Source of the DNA: JAFMPW01 sp041743085
Lineage (GTDB): Bacteria; Bacteroidota; Bacteroidia; Flavobacteriales; Flavobacteriaceae
Assembly: GCA_041743085.1 (NCBI GenBank)
Contig: JBGTNL010000033.1
Location: 135,513-199,512, forward strand
Direction of reading: 5' to 3'
Length of the DNA stretch: 64,000 nt
The notes under the pieces were generated by a model. It was not told the origin of the DNA, ran no database searches, and saw nothing but the letters and a program-made list of their open reading frames with translations. A program made the position numbers and the translations under genes. This document shows, piece after piece, positions 1 through 9,185 of the stretch. Every line of letters begins with the position of its first letter. Within the stretch, counting starts at the first letter, position 1.

Positions 1-1
1 C

Positions 2-889
2 ATGAAAAAAATTGCGGTTATCGGAGCGGGTACCATGGGAAATGGTATTGCCCATGTATTTGCACAAAAGGGCTATCCGGTTAATCTTATCGATATATCC
101 CAGGAATTCTTAAATAAAGGTCTTAGTACCATATCTAAGAACCTGGACAGGATGGTAGCAAAGGACCTGATCACCGGAAAAGAGGTAGCCGCCACCATGA
201 AGAATCTGACCACCTTTACCGACTTAAAATCCGGTTGTAAGGGCGTGGATCTTGTAGTAGAAGCAGCAACAGAGCTGGTAGACCTGAAAATGAGCATATT
301 TAAGGATCTGGATGCCATTTGTGAGGCAAAGACAATTTTGGCTTCAAATACTTCTTCAATTTCTATCACAAAGATTGCTTCTGCCACACAACGTCCCGAC
401 AAGGTAATTGGTATGCACTTTATGAATCCTGTACCCATTATGAAATTGGTTGAGATTATCCGGGGGTATAATACGGCGGACGCGGTTAGCAAAACCATTA
501 TGGAACTTTCCCGGAAACTGGGAAAGACGCCAACGATGGTAGATGACTATCCCGGTTTTGTGGCCAACCGAATACTTATGCCCATGATCAATGAAGCCAT
601 CGAAGCCTTGTATAATGGAGTAGCGGGAGTTGATGAAATTGATACTGTTATGAAGTTGGGTATGGGGCACCCCATGGGCCCAATGCAATTAGCTGATTTT
701 ATTGGTTTGGACGTTTGTTTATCTATTCTAAATGTGATGTATGAAGGTTTCAGGAATCCCAAATACGCTCCCTGCCCGCTATTGGTGAATATGGTAACCG
801 CAGGAAAACTGGGAGTGAAATCAGGGGAGGGGTTTTATGATTATTCTACCGCAAAAAAAGCTGAGATTGTCGCTGCACAATTTAGGTAA
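2..889 (+). CDS. 3-hydroxybutyryl-CoA (3-hydroxyacyl-CoA) dehydrogenase
   Basis: Oxidises (S)-3-hydroxyacyl-CoA to 3-ketoacyl-CoA with NAD(P), in cytosolic fatty acid or butanoate metabolism. The 295-residue protein opens with a Rossmann strand and GAGTMG loop (residues 8-13). It carries the SNTSS segment (about 115-119) and the MHFMNP motif, whose His139 is the catalytic base, followed by the C-terminal helical dimerisation domain ending GEGFYDY. The length fits the short Hbd/PaaH family, not the multifunctional FadB. The ATG begins at base 2, so its promoter and any operon partner lie outside the window. Physiological substrate chain length cannot be read from sequence. Confidence 0.93.
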   Translation: MKKIAVIGAGTMGNGIAHVFAQKGYPVNLIDISQEFLNKGLSTISKNLDRMVAKDLITGKEVAATMKNLTTFTDLKSGCKGVDLVVEAATELVDLKMSIFKDLDAICEAKTILASNTSSISITKIASATQRPDKVIGMHFMNPVPIMKLVEIIRGYNTADAVSKTIMELSRKLGKTPTMVDDYPGFVANRILMPMINEAIEALYNGVAGVDEIDTVMKLGMGHPMGPMQLADFIGLDVCLSILNVMYEGFRNPKYAPCPLLVNMVTAGKLGVKSGEGFYDYSTAKKAEIVAAQFR

Positions 890-956
890 GGGTTTCCAAT
901 TATTGGTTTTTAAATTATAGGTTATTACTGATTATTAAAAAAGGACTTACCATCAT

Positions 957-1598
957 ATGTCAATAAAAGAAAACTTGGAAAAGATCAAAAAAGCGCTTCC
1001 GGCAGATGTTACCCTTGTTGCCGTATCTAAAACCAAATCCAACACCGAAATTTTGGAAGCCTATGCGGCCGGACAGCGCATTTTTGGTGAGAACAGGGTT
1101 CAGGAAATGACAGAAAAGTGGGAAAAGCTTCCGGAAGATATTCAATGGCATATGATTGGGCATGTACAGCGAAATAAGGTGAAATACATGGCTCCGTTCG
1201 TATCGCTGATCCACGGGGTGGAGAGTGCCAAACTCCTGAAAGAAATAAATAAACAGGCAGAAAAAAATAACCGGACCATCCCCTGCCTGCTCCAGGTACA
1301 TATTGCTGAAGAGGATACGAAATTTGGTTTGGACGAAAAAGAATTAAGGGAAATTTTAGCGATTGAAGGCCTGCACCACATAGAAATCAAAGGATTAATG
1401 GGGATGGCAACGTTTACCTCTGACCGGGATCAGATCAGAAAGGAATTCAAAAGGCTCAAGACATTATTTGATCTTACCAAATCCCAAAAACCTCATATAA
1501 GCGTATTATCTATGGGAATGAGCGGAGATTATGACATTGCCATCGAAGAGGGCTGCACCATGGTACGCATAGGAAGTAGTATCTTTGGAGCCAGATAA
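957..1598 (+). CDS. YggS family pyridoxal phosphate homeostasis protein
   Basis: PLP-binding protein of the YggS/PROSC (PLPBP) family, which buffers free PLP and influences amino-acid and keto-acid balance; it has no known enzymatic reaction. The 213-residue single TIM-barrel domain shows the family's PLP lysine in VAVSKTK (Lys25), the FGENRVQE motif, WHMIGHVQRNK and the C-terminal MGMSGDYDIAIEEG and VRIGSSIFG motifs. It is a complete, ordinary member. It lies 67 bases after the dehydrogenase on the same strand, so co-transcription is possible. Nothing suggests a special role here. Confidence 0.93.
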   Translation: MSIKENLEKIKKALPADVTLVAVSKTKSNTEILEAYAAGQRIFGENRVQEMTEKWEKLPEDIQWHMIGHVQRNKVKYMAPFVSLIHGVESAKLLKEINKQAEKNNRTIPCLLQVHIAEEDTKFGLDEKELREILAIEGLHHIEIKGLMGMATFTSDRDQIRKEFKRLKTLFDLTKSQKPHISVLSMGMSGDYDIAIEEGCTMVRIGSSIFGAR

Positions 1599-1601
1599 AG
1601 G

Positions 1602-1695
1602 GCCCTTCCTGTCCTTCCGCCAAGGGAAGGGAAAAAGTTATCTTTGTAAATTAAATAATCATACATCCTGCCCGATTACAGATATTCGGGCGGAT
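1602..1695. repeat. two short intergenic hairpins
   Basis: The gap between yggS and the exonuclease gene holds two inverted repeats. The first pairs CCCTTCC (about 1603-1609) with GGAAGGG (about 1625-1631). The second is GCCCGA, nine bases, TTCGGGC (about 1671-1692). Neither has a T-run on the plus strand, so a terminator call is weak. They resemble the GC-rich palindromes found in other gaps of this window. Confidence 0.4.
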
Positions 1696-1708
1696 CTAAT
1701 ACGTTAGA

Positions 1709-2821
1709 ATGTACGCTGTACTCGATATTGAAACTACCGGAGGAAAATACAATGAAGAAGGCATTACGGAGATTGCCATCTACAGGTTCGATGGCCACAA
1801 GGTCACTGATAAATTCATAAGTCTTGTAAATCCCGAAAAGGATATCCAGCCTTTTGTAGTGAACCTAACCGGTATTAACAGCAAAATGCTCCTTTCGGCC
1901 CCTAAATTTCACGAAATCGCAAAGCGAATAATTGAAATTACGCGGGATACCTTGCTAGTCGCTCACAATGCGCAATTTGATTACCGGATCCTGAGAACGG
2001 AATTCAGGCGATTGGGATATAACTATGAACGTAAAACGCTTTGTACGGTTGATCTCTCAAAGAAATTAATCCCTTCCGCTGAGTCGCACAGTTTGGGCAA
2101 ATTGGTACGTTCCCTGGGAATACCCGTAAGTGACAGGCACAGGGCCAGTGGAGACGCTTTGGCCACCCTGAAGTTGTTTAAATTATTACTAAGCAAGGAT
2201 ACGGATAAAAGTATTCTGAAGAGTGTCGTCCGGGAAGAGACATTGGGAGAGCTTTCTCCAAATCAGTTGGATATGGTTGAAAGCCTGCCTTCCGAAACTG
2301 GGGTGTATTACATGCACAACAAAGACGGAGACATTATTTTCCTTGGAAAGAGTAGGAACATAAAGCAAAGGGTAAACCAGCACTTTATTAAAGAGGGAAA
2401 AAAGGCAAGACACATTCAGAAGGAAACAAAAAAAGTTACTTTCGAAATTACCGGAAGCGAACTGATTGCAGATCTAAAAGAAAATGAAGAGCTACGAAGA
2501 AATAAGCCAAAGTACAATGACCTTCAAAAAATTAAAGTACAAGAAACGATAAATGGCACTTTACCCAGGGATCATGAATTGTATGGCAAGGATGTCCTGA
2601 TCATTGATAAGGGGAGAGAACTGGGAGAACGGAGCGCTATTTTAATCAAAGCCGGAGAATTTAAGGGTTTGGGATTCTATGATCTTAACCATCAAATAAA
2701 TAATATGCCTATCTTAGAATCCATTATCACACCCATGGAAAGTAATGAACTTACCACACTAATTATTACTTCCTATCTGAGCAAAAGAAAAGTTTTGAAA
2801 ATTATTGAACTGACGGCATAA
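1709..2821 (+). CDS. DnaQ-like 3'-5' exonuclease fused to a GIY-YIG (UvrC N-terminal-like) nuclease domain
   Basis: Two nuclease domains in one chain of 370 residues. Residues 1-170 form a DEDDh exonuclease like the epsilon subunit of DNA polymerase III: LDIETTG (Asp6, Glu8), HNAQFDYRIL (about 90) and HRASGDALAT (about 145) supply the metal ligands and the general-base histidine. From about residue 193 comes a GIY-YIG domain (TGVYYMHN, then FLGKSRNIKQRVNQHF), as in the N-terminus of UvrC and in Cho. This architecture is widespread in Bacteroidota and is often labelled DNA polymerase III epsilon. Its likely role is DNA repair; real polymerase association is unproven. The stop overlaps the next gene's TTG region almost directly. 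Confidence 0.85.
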   Translation: MYAVLDIETTGGKYNEEGITEIAIYRFDGHKVTDKFISLVNPEKDIQPFVVNLTGINSKMLLSAPKFHEIAKRIIEITRDTLLVAHNAQFDYRILRTEFRRLGYNYERKTLCTVDLSKKLIPSAESHSLGKLVRSLGIPVSDRHRASGDALATLKLFKLLLSKDTDKSILKSVVREETLGELSPNQLDMVESLPSETGVYYMHNKDGDIIFLGKSRNIKQRVNQHFIKEGKKARHIQKETKKVTFEITGSELIADLKENEELRRNKPKYNDLQKIKVQETINGTLPRDHELYGKDVLIIDKGRELGERSAILIKAGEFKGLGFYDLNHQINNMPILESIITPMESNELTTLIITSYLSKRKVLKIIELTA

Positions 2822-2822
2822 A

Positions 2823-3665
2823 TTGAAAAAAGAAGCGGTATATAAAGGTTGGAAATACAAACTCCACGAAGTTATCTACGGTACCCACACCAGGGCTGGG
2901 AAACTATTCGATATTGTTTTGTTGGTGGTCATTGTCTACAGCGTTATCATTGTAATGTTGGAGAGTATTCCCAGTTTTGATTCAAAATACCATCGTTTTC
3001 TGAATTTTTCCGAATGGGTTGTCACTATTCTCTTTACCATTGAATATATCCTGAGGATCATTTGTATTAACAGGCCCAGAAGGTACATTTTCAGCTTTTT
3101 TGGTATTGTGGATCTCCTTTCTACAATTCCGAAGTACCTATCATATTTTGTTGGAGGGGGGTCTCAATATATAACTGCCTTCAGGGCACTGAGGTTACTT
3201 CGGGTATTTAGAATCCTGAAACTGGTCCGGTTTGTTGGCGAATCCAATAATCTGTTGAGGGCGCTTAGAGCAAGCCGGACGAAGATCTTTGTATTCGTTT
3301 TTTTTATCATTATTATTTCGGTCCTACTGGGCACCATCATGTATATGGTTGAAGGGCCCCAACATGGGTTTAACAGTATCCCTCATAGCGTGTACTGGAC
3401 AATTGTGACCCTTACCACTGTAGGATATGGAGATATCTCTCCGCAAACCGGGTTGGGGCGGATTATAGCTACGCTGATCATGATCATAGGGTATGGGATC
3501 ATTGCCGTACCTACAGGCATAGTGTCCGCGGAATATGCCTCGGGTAAAAAAGAGGGGGCAACTAAAATTGATGAGGGGCGTTCCTGTCCGGATTGTGGCA
3601 CTGAAATAATGAGGGCGGATGCACATTACTGCCGAACATGTGGTCATAAATTAAGTGATGATTAG
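2823..3665 (+). CDS. voltage-gated-type potassium channel / ion transporter with C-terminal zinc ribbon
   Basis: Six-transmembrane K+ channel subunit of 280 residues. Hydrophobic helices S1-S3 are followed by an arginine-rich S4-like helix (RALRLLRVFRILKLVRF, about 121-137), a pore loop with the selectivity filter TVGYGD (about 199-204), and S6. The cytosolic tail holds a CPDC...CRTC zinc-ribbon pair (about 254-274), unusual as a channel appendage. The start must be TTG at 2823, because the first in-frame ATG lies inside the first membrane helix. It begins one base after the exonuclease stop and overlaps miaA by 8 bases, so it looks co-transcribed. Ion selectivity is inferred from the filter. 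Confidence 0.85.
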   Translation: MKKEAVYKGWKYKLHEVIYGTHTRAGKLFDIVLLVVIVYSVIIVMLESIPSFDSKYHRFLNFSEWVVTILFTIEYILRIICINRPRRYIFSFFGIVDLLSTIPKYLSYFVGGGSQYITAFRALRLLRVFRILKLVRFVGESNNLLRALRASRTKIFVFVFFIIIISVLLGTIMYMVEGPQHGFNSIPHSVYWTIVTLTTVGYGDISPQTGLGRIIATLIMIIGYGIIAVPTGIVSAEYASGKKEGATKIDEGRSCPDCGTEIMRADAHYCRTCGHKLSDD

Positions 3666-4587
3666 TACCGGTAAAGTACTTGTTTGTATTCTTGGCCCTA
3701 CGGCAATAGGAAAAACGGCATTGTCTATTGCAATAGCCAAACACTTTGCGACAGAGATCATCTCAGCGGATTCCAGGCAATTCTATAAAGAGATGGCTAT
3801 AGGCACCGCAGTGCCCTCCAAAGAGGAATTTGCACAGGTACCCCATCACTTTATACAACATAGGAGCATACACGATCACTACACAGTGGGAAACTTTGAA
3901 AGAGCGGTGCTCAATACGCTGAAACAACTTTTTAAGGATAACAATATTGTTGTAATGGTTGGTGGCAGTGGCTTATATATTGATGCCGTGACCAAGGGCC
4001 TTGATCCTTTTCCCCAGGTGGATCCGAAGATTCGCACGCAATTGAACCAAACTCGGGCAAAAGAAGGGATGAAGGTTTTACAGGAAGAATTAAAGCAGGT
4101 AGATCCTGACTATTTTGAAAAGGTTGACCTTGCGAATCCCCATAGGGTAATACGCGCATTGGGGGTCTGCCGTGCTTCCGGAAAACCCTACTCTTCCTTT
4201 TTAGGTCAAAAGAAAGATCAAAGACCCTTTAAAATCCTTACTATCGGACTTATTGCGGAGAGGCCGGAAATCTATAAAAGAATAAACAGCCGGGTAGATC
4301 ATATGATGGAACAGGGACTATTGGAAGAGGCGAGATCGCTGGTGCCCTTCAAAGAACTCAACGCTTTGCAAACTGTTGGCTACAAGGAGTTATTCAACCA
4401 TCTTGAGGGTAAATGGGATCTGGAATTTGCAGTGGCCGAAATAAAAAAAAACACCCGGAGGTTTGCAAAGAGGCAGCTGACATGGTTTAAAAAAGATCCT
4501 GCGGTCATATGGATGGATTTTGAAGCTGGCGAGGAAAAAGTGATAGAGACAATTAAAAAACAGCTTAAAACTGAATCTTATGGATAA
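3658..4587 (+). CDS. miaA: tRNA dimethylallyltransferase MiaA
   Basis: Transfers the dimethylallyl group from DMAPP to N6 of A37 in tRNAs reading UNN codons, the first step to ms2i6A. The P-loop GPTAIGKT (about 14-21), the substrate motif DSRQFYKEM, GGSGLYIDAV and the C-terminal TRRFAKRQLTWFK are all present. At about 309 residues the length is normal. ATG 3658 is preferred over an in-frame GTG three bases earlier. It overlaps the channel gene upstream and the gluconokinase gene downstream by 8 bases each, so translation of the three is probably coupled. Confidence 0.95.
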   Translation: MISTGKVLVCILGPTAIGKTALSIAIAKHFATEIISADSRQFYKEMAIGTAVPSKEEFAQVPHHFIQHRSIHDHYTVGNFERAVLNTLKQLFKDNNIVVMVGGSGLYIDAVTKGLDPFPQVDPKIRTQLNQTRAKEGMKVLQEELKQVDPDYFEKVDLANPHRVIRALGVCRASGKPYSSFLGQKKDQRPFKILTIGLIAERPEIYKRINSRVDHMMEQGLLEEARSLVPFKELNALQTVGYKELFNHLEGKWDLEFAVAEIKKNTRRFAKRQLTWFKKDPAVIWMDFEAGEEKVIETIKKQLKTESYG

Positions 4588-5092
4588 CCCATGCGGACCT
4601 ATTTTCTTTATAATGGGAGTATCCGGGTCCGGCAAGACGACAATCGGAAAATTGCTTGCAGCGGCACTTTCAATTCCCTTTTTTGACGGGGACGATTTTC
4701 ATTCCGAACAAAATGTGAGTAAAATGGCGGCAGGGCATCCGCTTACTGATCAGGACAGAATGGGATGGTTACTTTCCCTTAATAAACTAGCTATACGGCA
4801 TCAATCAAAAGGGGCTGTAATTGTTTGTTCAGCCTTAAAGGAAGGTTACAGACAGCTATTGTCCGCTAAAATTGAGAACAAGGTAACCTGGGTGCTGCTA
4901 CAAGGGTCTTTTGAAATCATTCAGGAACGCCTTCAAAAAAGAAAAGGGCATTTTATGCCGGCCGAACTCCTGAAATCGCAGTTCGAGACCCTGGAAACAC
5001 CTAAAGATGCCCTAACCGCTTCCATAGTACCTCCGCCTGAAGAAATAGTAAACAAACTCCTGTTAAAGATGGGTAACATCGAAAAAAAGTGA
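4580..5092 (+). CDS. gluconokinase, GntK/IdnK family
   Basis: ATP-dependent carbohydrate kinase of 170 residues, predicted to phosphorylate D-gluconate to 6-phosphogluconate in the cytosol. It shows the P-loop GVSGSGKTTIGK (about 13-24), the GntK hallmark FFDGDDFHSEQNVSKMAAGHPLTDQDR, and CSALKEGYR, LLQGSFEIIQERLQKRKGHFM and LLKSQFETLE further on. All are typical of thermoresistant-type gluconokinases. No gluconate transporter or dehydratase lies nearby, so the local context does not confirm the substrate. The 171 bases after it, before the convergent response regulator, show no clear gene. Confidence 0.9.
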   Translation: MDNPCGPIFFIMGVSGSGKTTIGKLLAAALSIPFFDGDDFHSEQNVSKMAAGHPLTDQDRMGWLLSLNKLAIRHQSKGAVIVCSALKEGYRQLLSAKIENKVTWVLLQGSFEIIQERLQKRKGHFMPAELLKSQFETLETPKDALTASIVPPPEEIVNKLLLKMGNIEKK

Positions 5093-5263
5093 CCGAAGCG
5101 TATGACCAGTGTTGTTCGGAAGGGTTTCTTAGTTTGTTAAAATAGGATAAGGGCCGTTGTTTCAAAGAAAGAGTGAACTCTAAGTTTTTCACTTTAGAGA
5201 TGCCCTTTAGACGCAAATTACTTTAAACCACAAAAAAGCACGGCGTTTTACAAAATATGCCTG

Positions 5264-5974
5264 TTATTGATCGTCCTTTACGACCAACCTAAAACCTTCC
5301 CCGTGAATATTCAGGATTTCAACGGTATCATCCCGTTTCAAATATTTTCGGAGTTTAGCGATATACACATCCATACTTCGGGAGGTAAAGTAATTATCAT
5401 CCCTCCAAATTTTAGTCAAGGCCAATTCCCTGGGCATAAGATCGTTCTCATGTAAGGCCAAAAGGCGAAGTAATTCATTTTCCTTCGGCGACAGTTTAAT
5501 AGCCTCCTCATCCTTATATTTCAGAAACCGGAGTTTAGAATTTAAATGAAAATTTCCAACTTCAAATTCAAACTGTTTACTGTCTGCCAGAGTGTTAGAA
5601 GCTTTCCTTTGAAGAATTGCTCTAAGTTTCATCAGAAGCACTTCAGAATCAAATGGTTTGTTCAAATAATCATCTGCCCCGGCTTTATACCCTTTTAGCA
5701 CATCTTCCTTCATTGTTTTTGCCGTAAGAAATACTATGGGGACATTTTCATTCTTTTCCCTGATTTCCTTTGCCAAAGTAAACCCGTCCTTATAAGGCAT
5801 CATAACGTCCAGAATACAGATATCATAATTGTCTTTTTTAAATTTCTCAAAACCTTCCATACCATTTTTTGCCAATGTAACGTCAAAATCGTTCATGGAT
5901 AGGTAATCTTTCAGCACAATCCCAAAATTGGGGTCATCCTCTACTAAAAGTATTTTCTTTTCTGCTGTTTCCAT
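5264..5974 (-). CDS. OmpR-type response regulator (RprY-like)
   Basis: DNA-binding response regulator of 236 residues. The receiver domain has the acidic pocket (VEDD, residues 11-14), phospho-acceptor Asp56 in CILDVMMP and the conserved lysine in NKPF. The C-terminal winged helix (about 140-232) contains LSPKENELLRLL and SRSMDVYIAKLRKYL, as in OmpR/PhoB proteins. It starts 5 bases after the histidine kinase stop, so the two form an operon and surely a signalling pair. The kinase-regulator order and sequence flavour resemble Bacteroides RprX/RprY. The stimulus and target genes are unknown. Confidence 0.92.
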   Translation of the reverse strand: METAEKKILLVEDDPNFGIVLKDYLSMNDFDVTLAKNGMEGFEKFKKDNYDICILDVMMPYKDGFTLAKEIREKNENVPIVFLTAKTMKEDVLKGYKAGADDYLNKPFDSEVLLMKLRAILQRKASNTLADSKQFEFEVGNFHLNSKLRFLKYKDEEAIKLSPKENELLRLLALHENDLMPRELALTKIWRDDNYFTSRSMDVYIAKLRKYLKRDDTVEILNIHGEGFRLVVKDDQ

Positions 5975-5979
5975 ATAAT

Positions 5980-7560
5980 TTAAATTAAAGGTAACTTTAT
6001 GTAGAAAGTGCTTCCTTTACCTCGTTCACTTTCTGCATAAACTTCCCCCTGATGATCATCTACAATTTTTTTTACGTAAGCAAGCCCTAAACCATGGCCC
6101 TTTACATTGTGAATATCGCCGGTATGCTCTCTGTAGAACTGTTCAAATACTTTCTTAAGTACCCCTTTGCTCATACCAGCTCCCTGATCTTGTATTTTAA
6201 TAATTATATAATTCTTTGCTATTTCCGTAAATACATCAATTTTAGGTGCTTCGGGGGAGTATTTCACCGCATTGTCCAGAATATTCACAATGACATTCCC
6301 AAAATGCATCTCATTGGCCAGCACCTCTGACCGCTCCGCGTTTAAATGTATATTTACATAACCTCCTCGATCTAAAACAATAAGATCTACATGTGTAACG
6401 GCATCCCGTATTATGTCGTGTACATCTACCCTGTCCTTACTTATGTCCAATTGGTTTTTTTCCAATTTGGAGATCCTTAACACGTTCTCTACCTGTGCAT
6501 GCATACGCTTATTCTCATCGCGGATCATCTGCAGGTAGCGTTTTACCTTTTCTTCATCACCAAAGACCTTAGGATTTCGTATGGCTTCTACGGCCAGGTT
6601 AATTGTCGCAATAGGGGTTTTAAATTCATGGGTCATATTATTGATAAAATCGGATTTGATCTCGGATATCTGTTTCTGCCTGATCAATTGATAGATTGCG
6701 CCGGCATAGGCTACTACAATGATAAGTGTCAACACTAGAGATAAAATCGCCATTTCCAAAATAGTCCGCATTAGAAACTTCGTTTCTTTGGGAAATGAAA
6801 GCAGCAGGGAGAAATTGCTTTCCCCTTCACTATTTTTAAATATAGGGGCTTTGTACAGATTATTACCGGAAAATTTAAACCGCTTGGATCTCACCTTTGT
6901 AGGTAGCCCTCTGCTGTAGACCCCATACTCATAGTCAATATCCATTCCCCTATTCTTGAGTTCCCTGTCTAATAAGAGTTCTATTTCCTGCCTGGACACC
7001 CTATCATGTATGGGAATTTTTTCAGCGTATTCCCTGTATACATCATCGAACATGGCTTTGTCCATAGAAGTCAAACCTCCTACTTTTTCAAATTTTTGAA
7101 CGGGATTAAGTTTATAGGCCTTCCCATCCAAGCCATAATCTTCTTTAAATATCGTTTTGGTTCGCTTGCTGGTATAGTTTTTTACGGTAGTCGTATCCAA
7201 ACTACTGCCATTGTCAAAGAACGTTGATGCAATGTTGTAATCTTCCTCCAATATCCCATGCGAATAGAATAGGATCTCATTGGAATTTAAATCACGATCA
7301 ATAAAAAATATATTTCTTAAATGTGAGCTTTTGAGTTCCCCGACACTATCTTTTAAGTTTAAGAACCTATCGGAATAGTCTTTCATTTCCCGACTTTCGA
7401 TCTTGTCGGTTACTTTGCTAAGTACATCGGATACGGCATTTGAAAATTGCTCTTCCTTATCTTCCAGGGAGCTTTTTATCCAATATAATTGTACCGAAAT
7501 AATCCCGATAAGAGATAAGCTCATTAAGATGACCAGAAGAACAAATAATCTCTTATTCAT
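5980..7560 (-). CDS. sensor histidine kinase (RprX-like)
   Basis: Membrane sensor kinase of 526 residues. An N-terminal helix (about 5-27) and a second near 270-292 bracket a roughly 240-residue periplasmic sensing region without a recognised fold. No HAMP motif is evident. The HisKA H-box is NNMTHEFKTP with His311 as phospho-acceptor. The ATPase domain has an N-box (NVIVNILDNAVKYSP), a G1 box (DQGAGMS) and a G2 box (GHGLGLAYVKKIV). All catalytic residues look intact. It precedes and is co-transcribed with the response regulator. Confidence 0.93.
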   Translation of the reverse strand: MNKRLFVLLVILMSLSLIGIISVQLYWIKSSLEDKEEQFSNAVSDVLSKVTDKIESREMKDYSDRFLNLKDSVGELKSSHLRNIFFIDRDLNSNEILFYSHGILEEDYNIASTFFDNGSSLDTTTVKNYTSKRTKTIFKEDYGLDGKAYKLNPVQKFEKVGGLTSMDKAMFDDVYREYAEKIPIHDRVSRQEIELLLDRELKNRGMDIDYEYGVYSRGLPTKVRSKRFKFSGNNLYKAPIFKNSEGESNFSLLLSFPKETKFLMRTILEMAILSLVLTLIIVVAYAGAIYQLIRQKQISEIKSDFINNMTHEFKTPIATINLAVEAIRNPKVFGDEEKVKRYLQMIRDENKRMHAQVENVLRISKLEKNQLDISKDRVDVHDIIRDAVTHVDLIVLDRGGYVNIHLNAERSEVLANEMHFGNVIVNILDNAVKYSPEAPKIDVFTEIAKNYIIIKIQDQGAGMSKGVLKKVFEQFYREHTGDIHNVKGHGLGLAYVKKIVDDHQGEVYAESERGKGSTFYIKLPLI

Positions 7561-7638
7561 CGTTTTTGTAAAATTAGAAATTTAACATTGAGAAAATTGC
7601 TTGTTTAACCTAAACTTAACAAAAATGTTAAAATTGGC

Positions 7639-8226
7639 TTAGCCTGATATTTTCCCTAGTTGCCCGTGAATTTGATCCACCTGCAATCGGGTTTTTTTGA
7701 GGTCGGTATTATCGATAATATAATCGGATAATCTGGATTTTTTCGAGTCTTTCCATTGATTTTTCATACGGGCCTCTATGTCCTCCTTTGAACTTGCATC
7801 CCTCCGCATTAATCGCGCTATCTTCACATTTAAAGGGGCCTTTACCAGAATCATTTTATCGTAGTTTTTATACGAACCGTTTTCAAACAAGATGGCGGCC
7901 TCCTGGATGACATAATCGGATTTTTGTTTTTCCACCCATTTTAAGAAATGTTTTTTTACTGCCGGATGTACCAGTTCATTCAATTTAAGAAGTAGATCGT
8001 TATCCCCAAAAACCGTAGTGGCTATATACTTTCTGTTTAGTTTTCCGGATTCATAGGCCCTTTCTCCCACCAATTCAGTTATCTCCGTTTTTAATTTTTT
8101 TGAAGATTGCATGAGTTTCCGGGCCTCCTTGTCCGAATTGTAAACCGGAACGCCAAGGTCAGTGAAAAATCCGGCCACCGTTGTTTTTCCACTTCCAATA
8201 CCACCTGTTAAGCCAACGATCATCAT
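7639..8226 (-). CDS. coaE: dephospho-CoA kinase
   Basis: Catalyses the last step of coenzyme A synthesis, phosphorylating the 3'-hydroxyl of dephospho-CoA with ATP. The 195-residue protein has the P-loop GLTGGIGSGKTT (about 5-16), the VPVYNSDKEAR substrate segment, and LVHPAVKKHF, QEAAILFENG and MRRDASSKEDIEARM of the CoA and lid regions. There are two adjacent ATG codons (8226, 8223). The first overlaps the YbbR gene's TGA as ATGA, indicating translational coupling. A second CoA-pathway gene, coaBC, lies about 8 kb away in the same direction. Confidence 0.95.
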   Translation of the reverse strand: MMIVGLTGGIGSGKTTVAGFFTDLGVPVYNSDKEARKLMQSSKKLKTEITELVGERAYESGKLNRKYIATTVFGDNDLLLKLNELVHPAVKKHFLKWVEKQKSDYVIQEAAILFENGSYKNYDKMILVKAPLNVKIARLMRRDASSKEDIEARMKNQWKDSKKSRLSDYIIDNTDLKKTRLQVDQIHGQLGKISG

Positions 8227-9176
8227 TCTCGCTTCAGAATATATTCCACTTCACTTTCAAGGAGTTGGGCACTGTGCAAATTTTCGGGTTTCCCGGTCAG
8301 GTCTACGGCAATATTTTGATTTTTCCTCTTCGCCGTATTAAAATCGGCGATCACCCTGAAATCTGAAGGCCCTAAAGTTTTCAACCGATCTATCCGGGCT
8401 TTGCACAGTACTGATACGGCATTTGGAAAAGTCCTTATAGCTGTTCCCTCCGGCAGGTTTATTACTTCCACAGGAACTTCAACTATCTTCTCTGAAAATC
8501 GAAATACCTTGCCGGAGACCCGGACCGAGTTCACTGAAAAAGTTGTGTTTTGCAAACCGGGGGGTCTATTTAAGGCAGCCCTTGTATCAAAATCAGCGTT
8601 TAGATCTGACAATTCCATTTTTAAGGTGCTCAAATGGTCCACTCCTTCAATTTCTTCCTTGGGACCCCTGATAACGACCGTCGTCGGATCTATTTCTACC
8701 CCTCCGTCCATTAAATAATTTTGCCCAAGGTCCACTATGACATTGGGCTGTACGGGTACTTCCTTTTCATATAGCGTAAAAAAGTCGAAGAACAGCGTAT
8801 CCCTGTCCGCTTCCAGCAGCGTCATGGAGCCGGTTAATTGATCCTGAATTTTTTTTATATAAATATTTTGTGGAATAAAGTAACTGGATTCATTCTTTTG
8901 AACAGTGCTAAGATCAATGTATATTTTTTTGGTTTTGAAGTTAAACCCAAGGAATTGAAACCCGCTTGCCCTAAGCTGTACATCCACATATTGCTTTGAA
9001 AATCCGGTGAGTTTCAGACTATCGGGAGCATTGATATATACAAGTTCAAAAGAAGTGCCCTGCGTATAGGTTTCTGACAATCTGCTCACCAGCCAAATTA
9101 GAAATGAGCATAGTAAAAACACCAGGAAAACATTAACCTTCCTTTTATGCAATCCGCTTATCTTCATTTTCGCCAA
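8223..9176 (-). CDS. YbbR-like domain protein
   Basis: Membrane-anchored protein of 317 residues. A single N-terminal helix (about 13-30) is followed by an extracytoplasmic beta-rich region that fits YbbR repeats. Proteins with YbbR domains include CdaR, the regulator of the cyclic-di-AMP synthase CdaA; in Bacteroidota their job is less clear. No diadenylate cyclase gene is adjacent here. It overlaps coaE by 4 bases and lies 9 bases after the glycosyltransferase gene, so the three are probably one transcript. Family identity is inferred from the overall pattern and the usual coaE neighbourhood, not from a catalytic motif. Confidence 0.75.
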   Translation of the reverse strand: MAKMKISGLHKRKVNVFLVFLLCSFLIWLVSRLSETYTQGTSFELVYINAPDSLKLTGFSKQYVDVQLRASGFQFLGFNFKTKKIYIDLSTVQKNESSYFIPQNIYIKKIQDQLTGSMTLLEADRDTLFFDFFTLYEKEVPVQPNVIVDLGQNYLMDGGVEIDPTTVVIRGPKEEIEGVDHLSTLKMELSDLNADFDTRAALNRPPGLQNTTFSVNSVRVSGKVFRFSEKIVEVPVEVINLPEGTAIRTFPNAVSVLCKARIDRLKTLGPSDFRVIADFNTAKRKNQNIAVDLTGKPENLHSAQLLESEVEYILKRE

Positions 9177-9185
9177 TTTTATTCC

